This document shows, one piece after another, positions 53,801-60,558 of a stretch of 64,000 nucleotides of DNA. The stretch spans positions 309,918-373,917 of the forward strand of contig NW_005178587.1 in the NCBI RefSeq assembly GCF_000350225.1, written 5' to 3'. Both the position numbers and the translations under genes were made by a program. Numbering within the stretch: the first letter of the stretch is position 1; each line of letters starts with the position of its first letter. Under the pieces are notes generated by a model. That model ran no database searches. It worked only from the letters and a program-made list of their open reading frames with translations, and was not told the DNA's origin. Source of the stretch: Chondrus crispus (Eukaryota > Rhodophyta > Florideophyceae > Gigartinales > Gigartinaceae).

Positions 53801-55553
53801 GATGCGGACCGCCTTCCAGGAGTTGAAGAAGAGGGTGACGTCTCCTCCGCTGTTGGCGCTCCCGAAGTTTGACGAACCCTTCGTGGTCGAGACAGATGCA
53901 TCCAACATGGCAGTGGGAGCAGTTCTGGCTCAGAAGAATGAAGACAAGAAGGTTCACCCGATACAATACGCCAGCAGGACGATGACGGAGACTGAGAAGA
54001 AGTACCCCACCTGTGAGAGAGAAGCGTTAGCGGTGATCTTCGCGCTAAAGAAATTTCGGGTGTATTTGCTCTCAACGCAAAAGTTCAAGTTGATTACGGA
54101 TCACCAAGCGCTTCAGTATGCGTTCAAAAAGAAGGACATCCACGGTAGACTTGCCCGCTGGTTGGATTTCCTGGCGGAGTACGAATTCGAGATATTGTAC
54201 CGCCCCGGCTCAAAGAATTGTGCCGCTGACTTTCTCTCGCGTCTACGAAAAGACGATGGCAGGCGCGAGGAGGATGAGGGGGACCTGGTATGTGCTGCCG
54301 CTTTTGCGAAAGGAGGTATGCTGGAAGACATGGAACCTCATGTGCGGGACACGTACTGTTATCTCGAAGGAGAAGAGATGGTTGAGCAAGATGCTGCGCA
54401 GAGGCGCAGAATCAAGAAGAACTCCAGGCGGTTCCTCGCCTGGAACGGAAGGCTGTTTCGCAGGATGAAGAATGGGATCAGAACAATCCCTTCTCGGGGG
54501 ACTCGACTGCAGATATTGCGGTCGCTGCATGACGACATTGGCCACTGGGACGCTACAGCTACGAAGCAGTTCGTCCTTGACAGGTACTGGTGGCCGGGAG
54601 TTCATGGTGATATCTACGCCTACGTTCGTGGAAGTGAAGGCTGCCAAAAGGCTGCGCCCATCCCAACGTACAAGAGCACGGCGGTGATACCAGTCTCTCA
54701 GCTCTTTGAGACATTCTCGATAGACTTTGCGGGACCCCTTCCCAAGACGAAGAACGGAAAACGTTACATCCTGATAGCGGTCGAACATCTGACTGGTTGG
54801 CCCTTGGCTTGGGCAACCGAGACCGCTACGTCTGCGGAAGTTGTCAAGTTCGTGAAGGAGGAGATCATCCATTCGTTTGGTCCACCTCGGACCATAGTCT
54901 CAGATAACGCAACATGTTTCAGCGCGACAGCGTTGAAGAACTTCATGGTACAACAGGGAATTTCATGGAAACCGGTCCTCGCCTATGCTCCTATGTCCAA
55001 CGGAAAAGCGGAGCGTATGGTCGGGACCATCAAGCGTTCAATTCGGAAGACTCTGTTGGGACAGGGCGCCGCTAGCCACAGGTGGGAATCAGCGCTGAAG
55101 CAGATCCTGTACGGATACCGCCGACGCCGGCTGTCGGACGGGTTCTCCCCGTTTGAGCTGATGTATGGAGTAAAGCCGCCCGCGCAACCCCAGACCGAAC
55201 TGAACCAAATCCGGTGGGGCGGCGTTGAGGCGTGCAACTTGGAACTGTTAGCGACGCTCGCGCTCCGATCGACGAGGGCGGCTAAACAGTTGGAAAAGAG
55301 GAGCAAGAGAATGACGGTTGTGTCGCCACGCCAGTTCGACGTACACGATCAAGTTCTGGTCGCCCGAGGAACAGCCCTAGGAGGGTTACAGAAGTGGCCC
55401 CTAGGGGAGTCGAAGTACTACGGCCCATGCCGGGTAGTACGAGCCAAGCACCCGCGGTACACACTCTTGTCGCCGGGATTGCGCTACAGTCGACGGGATA
55501 TACATGCAAGACGTTTAATCCCTTTTATACAGAAACCCGCACATCTGATGTAG
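50826..55553 (+). CDS. Gag-Pol polyprotein of the young gypsy element
   Basis: One uninterrupted frame of 1575 codons. Gag is at the N terminus with two CCHC knuckles near residues 241-278 (CSYCKELGHSATRC and CPTCGKIGHTTETC). The protease site ALLDSGAVP is near residue 480. RT has RFCVDYRALN (about 775), TTLDLFSGYWQ and VYLDDVVIF (about 875). RNase H has VVETDASN (about 1022). The integrase follows: HDDIGH...GSEGC near 1232-1272, DFAGPLP (about 1299), VSDNATCF (about 1359) and NGKAERMVG (about 1395). The zinc finger lacks one of the two usual Cys (S in GSEGC). A GPY/F-like YYGPCRVVR follows, but no chromodomain. Gag and Pol share one frame with no shift. The ATG at the LTR edge is the first in frame. 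Confidence 0.9.
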   Translation: MVLLWRADADTSAGPNPVTYDGSNGSDVSKFLFVYENIIMRGKPDEEKAGAILCHLEGAAFDYYYETYSHNGSLTEAASNWDGVKSALSDRFTEAPRPEENIQKAMSCRLDGKNLLTSMDEMDKLYRRAGFNDEAKYGLLRNAVMAHLDVAQFAIYRSPTTYEELMKTVKDFAAGRDAFKAAKTAAQSVEPVTPKRVLVRSDVDPRQEKLENKVDAITNQLAELSLMMKKRQTPGDSDTSWTCSYCKELGHSATRCRSNPHRDTRCPTCGKIGHTTETCWSRFARKNVAHARPQGNAGAGSAYGPKAGGSANDAGDKATRDSKQVTVITETTKGELVAATKRNAEGEALPKQSKNREDVSIPRLLNPTPVAPRGTLPWNEPLRVPRVKPARQKKKNVSKKAALQEHVGKYNVVSELANAPSGLTLGQLVRGDAEGARKEMKRLLSRRLGRSRGFAGHTDVFPRRLRVVTVQVYGTDAQALLDSGAVPNIMSPHLMRRLSLTPESTKKHITVADGKSSPCVGSLRQVPVSFGGLVSMMDFLVVTGTPYDVIVGMPSLEELQTCIDLGQQHVQVTVGDETIRLSLEMDENHKKPGSATDNEDFTSDSGAVPADSTDTDEDFVLSLRERVPFEPDLAWAGAVTEDEDPHAGLPDLAGEGSEYEPADEKEKRDEKEELLMSKLSHISRENADRIICSIKSMGIAAWSLDDLRPADVPVSHSFELNDDRPISHAVRRLPPRHNAVVREEIEKMQKAGIITPSVAPWSFPVVIATKKDGKPRFCVDYRALNRVMKADKWPLPKMEEIFDDLEGSKVFTTLDLFSGYWQVRMASWCKEQTTFVCRYGTFQFEVMPFGLMNAPSTFQRMMDGVFRDLPFVRVYLDDVVIFSKSLDVHVDHLIEVFELIARSGLKLKLAKCSFAQSQTRLLGHVIGKKGIEVDPEKTSIIWDTPEPRTKTELRSFLGLAGYYRRFIPKFAEVSASLHAATSTKVEFEFTEEMRTAFQELKKRVTSPPLLALPKFDEPFVVETDASNMAVGAVLAQKNEDKKVHPIQYASRTMTETEKKYPTCEREALAVIFALKKFRVYLLSTQKFKLITDHQALQYAFKKKDIHGRLARWLDFLAEYEFEILYRPGSKNCAADFLSRLRKDDGRREEDEGDLVCAAAFAKGGMLEDMEPHVRDTYCYLEGEEMVEQDAAQRRRIKKNSRRFLAWNGRLFRRMKNGIRTIPSRGTRLQILRSLHDDIGHWDATATKQFVLDRYWWPGVHGDIYAYVRGSEGCQKAAPIPTYKSTAVIPVSQLFETFSIDFAGPLPKTKNGKRYILIAVEHLTGWPLAWATETATSAEVVKFVKEEIIHSFGPPRTIVSDNATCFSATALKNFMVQQGISWKPVLAYAPMSNGKAERMVGTIKRSIRKTLLGQGAASHRWESALKQILYGYRRRRLSDGFSPFELMYGVKPPAQPQTELNQIRWGGVEACNLELLATLALRSTRAAKQLEKRSKRMTVVSPRQFDVHDQVLVARGTALGGLQKWPLGESKYYGPCRVVRAKHPRYTLLSPGLRYSRRDIHARRLIPFIQKPAHLM

Positions 55554-55630
55554 GTGTGATGCATTTTAATATTTCGCATGTACTAGATTGAAGGCGATTG
55601 AGATTGATTTCGTTTCTTATGCATGAACTA

Positions 55631-57136
55631 TCAGTGTTTGCTGCTTGAAGAACCCCTACGCACGGCAATTACCTTGCCATGGGAGGATTTGGGACCACGA
55701 TTTCCTCGGCGAACCTTTTTGGATTTCCTCTCCCGGCCGGGACTCTGATTGGCGTCTCTACGCTGCCGGGTTGTTCGGCGCAAGAGACGCACATCATTGA
55801 AGTACTGGAACTTTGTCGGATCGGCGGCGGGACAGCACAAGCGAAGAGAAGTGTCCTTGAGCTGCATGGCGAAACGTTCTGCGCAATCGTAGATCAGCGC
55901 CGGTTCCGTCCGTGCGTCTATGCAGACGGCGTGTTGGAGATGGTTAACGTCGGTGATGCGAAGAACGTAGACACCCGCTTGCTCCCGCGGCAGACGAAGT
56001 ATCCAGCTAACAGCAGAGCTGCGCCACAGAGGGAGTCTGGAGCTGGATCTCCCTTGGATGAAAGCCCCCGGCGGTGGGGCCACATGATCAAGAGAAACTG
56101 TTCCGTGGTGGTCTGCTCGGATTACCCTCTGAATGTGCGTAAAGTGGTGCACGCTCGGGGAATAGTCCATCTGACGCTCGAACGCGGCGACTCGGGCCGC
56201 TTCCGCCACCCATAGGCGGTCAGCAGCACCGCGACCAACGACAAGGAACATAGCGTTGCAGACCGCAGACCGGATGCACAAGACGGTATTGTCTTGGAAC
56301 GCTACGGTCCGGGACGTGCAAAGGTACCGGGAAGCGAGTGGGGAGACGTCGCGTGACATAGCAAAGTTCACTCGCTTCCTCTTCCCTCTATTCTGGCTAC
56401 ACCAATTGTCGATAGCCAGAATAGCGTCCATACGCGTTGAGCACTCCTTACCGAAGGAAGAGTTGAAGCCCCGGCGGGCGGTGCCGTTCGCAGAGGGCAC
56501 GCGATCGAAGGTCATCGTGTAGAGAAGTATCATGTACTTCTCTGGACTCCCCTCTCCGACGGCGTAGTGGCAACCCTTGAACTCGCCGTTACCGCCATCA
56601 GAGCACCAGACAAATTCGACGACCCACTCTGGGTCGTCGCAGCAGGTGTACTCCGTCCCGTCGCTGTGGCTCTCGGTGAGCCCCAGCCGGTAGCAGCAGT
56701 CGGAGGTGAACCATGCCTTGCGAGCGAGGCGGGCCGATACGAAGGCCAACACATGGGCCCCGAAGAGAAGCCGGGCCCCGGCGGCAGATACGGCCGCTAC
56801 GACGGACGCCCGGTTGCCCACTTCCTTATATTTGATTCGGAAAGAACCATCTCCTACTTGGTACCGAAGCGCGGAGACGTTGGAACGTCCCGCGTGCTCC
56901 CAAAGGTCAGGGAGATGTTCGGCATTACTTGGGTCTTCGAAGTCGATGAAGGGGCAATTCACGCCATGAGCCGCGCTTTCGGTGACGTCCTGGCCGTTCT
57001 CTCGCCGCACGCCCGCTGAACGGCGGGCGGCCCTAGTGGCGATAGCGCGGCGTGGTACCTTCCCGCCGGTGGAAGCCCTCGCCGTCTGCTTGGTTCGAGC
57101 TATAGTGCGCACAGGGAGTACCGCCCGAAGGACCAC
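55631..57136 (-). CDS. Antisense ORF with histone H3 tail mimic and cysteine-peptidase-like C-terminal half
   Basis: An intact 501-residue frame convergent with gag-pol. Residues 13-42 copy the histone H3 N-terminal tail: ARTKQTAR at 13-20 and STGGK at 22-26, then PR, AT, AAR and SA in register (22 of 30 positions identical by my alignment to canonical H3). The counterparts of H3 K4 and K14 are Lys. Those of K9, K18, K23 and K27 are A, R, R, R. Residues about 275-420 resemble a papain-fold cysteine peptidase: QDNTVLCIRSAVCNAM (Q281, C287 or C293), then LQHAVCID (H402, D407) and IYD. This is suggestive of Josephin/OTU/C39-like enzymes but unproven. The tail (450-500) is very basic, a possible nuclear signal. 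The codon before ARTKQTAR is ATA, where an H3 gene has its ATG. Confidence 0.75.
   Translation of the reverse strand: MVLRAVLPVRTIARTKQTARASTGGKVPRRAIATRAARRSAGVRRENGQDVTESAAHGVNCPFIDFEDPSNAEHLPDLWEHAGRSNVSALRYQVGDGSFRIKYKEVGNRASVVAAVSAAGARLLFGAHVLAFVSARLARKAWFTSDCCYRLGLTESHSDGTEYTCCDDPEWVVEFVWCSDGGNGEFKGCHYAVGEGSPEKYMILLYTMTFDRVPSANGTARRGFNSSFGKECSTRMDAILAIDNWCSQNRGKRKRVNFAMSRDVSPLASRYLCTSRTVAFQDNTVLCIRSAVCNAMFLVVGRGAADRLWVAEAARVAAFERQMDYSPSVHHFTHIQRVIRADHHGTVSLDHVAPPPGAFIQGRSSSRLPLWRSSAVSWILRLPREQAGVYVLRITDVNHLQHAVCIDARTEPALIYDCAERFAMQLKDTSLRLCCPAADPTKFQYFNDVRLLRRTTRQRRDANQSPGRERKSKKVRRGNRGPKSSHGKVIAVRRGSSSSKH
57011..57100 (-). other. Histone H3 tail-like coding segment
   Basis: The 30 codons from GCT CGA ACC AAG CAG leftwards encode the H3-like tail, directly preceded on the minus strand by ATA (57101-57103). 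No histone-fold sequence follows. After SAG the protein departs completely from H3. Confidence 0.8.
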
Positions 57137-57527
57137 AGAGCTCCCGTGCGCGGCTCGAGACGCTGAGCGTTTCCGAGAAGTCCCGAAACGGGAACGACTG
57201 GAAACGGAGCCTCAGGCGACGCGCAGAGCACGCGTCCTGAGTCCCAGACGACGATTGACGTCAGCGACCACAGTCCCGGGCGACGCGGAGACCACGCGGC
57301 CCGAGGCTGACGCGAGGCTGACGTTGGGCAACCGGAATTCGGGCGACGCAGATGAAGCGCGGCTTGAAATTGACTGTTAGAAGTTCGACGGCGAAAGAGG
57401 CGCGAGGAGGCAGGGAGAGTGCAGTTCGGTGGAAGGTGGAGAGATGGTGGCCGGGGGGGCCAGAGCGGTCGCACGAAGAAGCGGGGCCAGTATATTTACG
57501 TGCAACGGCAGACCCGTGGTCTGCCCT

Positions 57528-57540
57528 GACGAGGGGGTCA
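57528..57540 (+). promoter_or_regulatory. Polypurine tract of the young gypsy element
   Basis: GACGAGGGGGTCA sits directly before the 3' LTR at 57541. Confidence 0.55.
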
Positions 57541-57805
57541 TGTGAGATATTTTTAGGGAAAAATTGCATTTTACTGTAGAGGGAGATTTTATTCTGTAGT
57601 CCGAGATTTTATTTGAATTTTAGAGAAGCGCACGCGGACGGCCCGGCGGAATCCGGGCCGGATGCGTGGACGCTTCTGGAAGGAATTTCGTAGAAATAAA
57701 AGAGAGAGGGTGACGGGCGCTGCGGGGAAGGGGGGACGACTCGGCCAACCCTCACGACGGAACGGCACGCTCCCCAAAACCGCCTCCCCCATTTCACCGA
57801 CAAGA
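57541..57805 (+). repeat. 3' LTR of the young gypsy element
   Basis: 265 bp, nearly identical to 50562-50826. The terminal CA has become GA. The target duplication CCACT follows at 57806-57810. Confidence 0.9.
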
Positions 57806-58081
57806 CCACTACAGCATATTTTAGCTCACCTTCAAAAGGACCGAGTCGTCCTGCAATTGTCACTGTTCTGTTCTGCGCAAACCCCCTTCATTTGCGTTGG
57901 AGACCTAATGACTCTCTGAACGGCCCAGACAGTCATTCCTCCCTCATGTCGTTGGTCAGCGGCACCTCCCCTTTTGCTCAGTGGTTATCACAATCATACC
58001 GTACGTTGGCGACATCTTCTTGCGCCTTTCGTGCGCGGTCGTGCGTCTCCGTCCTCCGCATCTCCCGCTATCCCCTGCACC

Positions 58082-58090
58082 TTTATACGA
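58082..58090 (+). promoter_or_regulatory. TATA-like box of the flavin-reductase-like gene
   Basis: TTTATACGA about 75-80 bp upstream of the ATG at 58163. Assigned by position and composition only. Confidence 0.3.
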
Positions 58091-58162
58091 CATGCCCCAA
58101 CCTTCCGACATCCGCGCCCAGCCTCAATCCTCCGCTCCCCATCATCCGTCGCCACTGCGTCG

Positions 58163-59311
58163 ATGACGTTTGACCGCCTGCCGCAGGCCGTGGCCTTTCT
58201 GCAGCAGCTCGTCGACAGCCACCCGGACACCGTGTATGGGTATTGCGCAATGGACCGCACCGAGGCCACGTGGCCCGACGCACCCGCTAAGAGCCTCTAC
58301 TCGGCAAACATCTTCAGCCCCGCCCTGCGGAGCGAGCCCAACTCCACGTCCACGAGCTCCGGCGATGAGAAGGGCCTCTCCGCCGCAGAGCGGCAGCAAG
58401 CGGTTGCTGATATTGGGCACCACACAGTGACCAACTACTACCGGTGCACGTTTGACGGGGCGGAGATTGAACTTGACAACTTTCGCGGGTGCTCCATGCA
58501 GCCGGAGCAGGTGGTCTTATTTGTGACGGATGACGAGTTTTTCAAAAGGGCGTCGCTCGTCGCGGAAGACCCCCTCAACCAGGTAAGGGTGGAGCTTCTC
58601 GCGCCGCGGCCTTCGACGTCGTCATCATCATCATCCTCGTCACTGATGCTGGACGAGCGCAAGACAGGCGTCACGACCGACTTATCGCTGAAGAACATCT
58701 CCGTCGTGGGCGGGTGCGCCGTGGTACAGGCGGTGGTAACGGCAGTGAGCCTAGGCGAGGCGGAATTCGTGCAGGCGATTTACCGAGACACGTACCTTGC
58801 CAAGCGCGCGGTGGCACTCGACGTACCGCGCTCCAAGCTGCCGTTCTACCCACTGGACAAGCAAACCAAAACGTTGCTGCGGCAGATACCGTCGGCAATG
58901 TGGGTGGTGTCAACCAGCGCGGCCCACGGGGAGGATCTGGCGATGACGGCGACGTCCGTCACGGTGCCTGCGGCGGCGCGCGGGATGATATGCTTCAATG
59001 TGGGGCACTCGAGCGCGTTCTACGCGGGGCTCGGCGGGGTCGGGGCGGGCGTGAGGCTGTTCGCGCTTTCGACAAGGCAGAAGGACATTGCCGAGCGGTA
59101 CGTGACGAGGGCTGCGTTGGGGAAGGAGGATAGGACACGGCTGGAGGAAGAGTGCATGGTGGCGGCAAGTTGCACGATTGAGCATACCGAGGATGTGCAG
59201 GACCATCACATTGTTTTGACGAAGATTGACGGCGTCAAGGTGCCGGAGAAGGACGAGGAGGGGTTGATGCCTTTGGTTTGGCAACACGGAAAGTTGATCA
59301 CGGAAAGTTGA
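58163..59311 (+). CDS. Flavin-reductase-domain protein
   Basis: From the ATG at 58163 the product is 382 residues. The C-terminal part (about 225-380) resembles the flavin reductase-like FMN-binding domain: IPSAMWVVSTSAAHGEDLAMTATSV, ICFNVGHSS, LFALSTRQKDIAERYV, DHHIVLTKIDGV and a terminal PLVWQHGKLI. Such domains bind FMN and reduce flavin or act as small oxidoreductases. The N-terminal 160 residues are not recognised and are joined by a Ser-rich linker (about residues 152-162). The frame stays open upstream to 57974, but this extension precedes the TATA-like box and is likely untranslated. It is probably a host gene. The insertion of the gypsy element ends 358 bp upstream and may affect its promoter. 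Confidence 0.55.
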   Translation: MTFDRLPQAVAFLQQLVDSHPDTVYGYCAMDRTEATWPDAPAKSLYSANIFSPALRSEPNSTSTSSGDEKGLSAAERQQAVADIGHHTVTNYYRCTFDGAEIELDNFRGCSMQPEQVVLFVTDDEFFKRASLVAEDPLNQVRVELLAPRPSTSSSSSSSSLMLDERKTGVTTDLSLKNISVVGGCAVVQAVVTAVSLGEAEFVQAIYRDTYLAKRAVALDVPRSKLPFYPLDKQTKTLLRQIPSAMWVVSTSAAHGEDLAMTATSVTVPAAARGMICFNVGHSSAFYAGLGGVGAGVRLFALSTRQKDIAERYVTRAALGKEDRTRLEEECMVAASCTIEHTEDVQDHHIVLTKIDGVKVPEKDEEGLMPLVWQHGKLITES

Positions 59312-60558
59312 TCACGTAGCGGTAGGCGCCGGGTGCTGAGAGTCGGCCCTTGTGCGCTACAGTATTAAATTATATAAACGCTTTTTTAATTGAAACAAGG
59401 TCTTGAGCAAAGAAAAATGCAGCAACTCACAACTCAGAAATGGCCATTAGACTCGCCCCTCCCGGTGCACCGCCGTTCCCATCGCCGCCCTCTCGTTTCC
59501 CCCCCTTTCTATCCCGATCGCCTCCGCCGACGACACCCTCATCCTCACTGAAGGGAACGTCATCCAAGCCCTCGACGGTGAACAAAACACACACTCGTTC
59601 TCCCGCCATTTTTTGTACACGTACGGTATGTGAAATGTATTGCAGAAGGGACTTCACTATACATGTATATATCACATTCAGGTTGCAACGTGTTTCTGAC
59701 TGTCGTACCTCCGGTGAGTGAGAATGTCCGGCGAGCAAGAATGGCCGCGGCAGGAAACAATGTCGTCTCTGGCCATCCCACCGAGCACAAGGAAGAGTGC
59801 CTGGCCTCGGTCTACTTGACGGTGTAACCACAAACAAGTGCTGATCGGATAGCCACGGCGGTATCCCGTACCCCTGTCTTCTTCCTCCCTGTTTCCAACC
59901 ATCTCTTAAGAGATGGTTGGAACAGGGACACTCAACACACTTACACATTAATACACATTAATGTGAGAGTGTCCGTGCACGAGCAGTTGCCCGTGGCCAA
60001 ACAAGCCAACACCTCCATTTCACACAACCTCTTCATGCTCCATCATGCTCCCCCCACCACTACCAACAAGCCACAGCCTCCCGACCACCGCCCGTCTTCG
60101 ACGCTACACACGCCGTCAACCTCATCGCTAACACCGTCGTCAACACCGTCGTCAAGGTTTCGTTTCCTGGCGGAAACGAAGTTTCTAATACCTGACAAAG
60201 CGAAAACCACCGCAAATCCGCCGTGCATATCTTGAACTTCATACTACAACGACTGATATCGTATGTGCCTGTTCCGCCTCCAGTTTTGTTTGCTGGTCTC
60301 GCTACGCGCAGTCTCTACGTTGGACGACACTATTCCCCGCACACTGACGCAACTGCGCGCGACGCATAGAAAAGATGTACCGACTACTTTTTTGCGGAGA
60401 GGGGCATCGAGGCGTCGGGTAACTAGAAACAACTTCAAATACATACAAATTTCTCCTGGCACATCATCCCTTACTACATATACCGTGGGTACAACCCCTC
60501 CTGTCCTGGCCGGGACATCCCCTTTTGCCCAGTGGTTATTCACACACTCACAATCACA
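59312..60558. other. Intergenic region
   Basis: No supported gene in about 1.25 kb. It holds a long palindrome (59887-59927) and, at 60512-60540, a copy of a 29-bp motif that also occurs at 57960-57988. Confidence 0.5.
59887..59927. repeat. Near-perfect palindrome, about 20-bp arms
   Basis: CCCTGTTTCCAACCATCTCT facing AGAGATGGTTGGAACAGGG around a TTAA centre. Arms match except for one extra T. It could form a cruciform or an RNA hairpin. Confidence 0.8.

Larger units (their letters stand above)
50557..57810 (+). mobile_element. Young Ty3/gypsy retrotransposon with target duplication CCACT
   Basis: The element spans 50562-57805. The 5-bp duplication CCACT flanks it at 50557-50561 and 57806-57810. 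The 265-bp LTRs appear identical except for the penultimate base (ACAACA vs ACAAGA). It carries one intact gag-pol ORF on the plus strand and one intact antisense ORF, convergent and 77 bp apart, followed by a polypurine tract GACGAGGGGGTCA before the 3' LTR. All signs point to a very recent insertion. Confidence 0.92.

Noticed and set aside
54243-54872. 209-codon minus-strand frame inside gag-pol of the young gypsy element
   Set aside because: Shadow of the integrase coding sequence; the sense frame carries all motifs.
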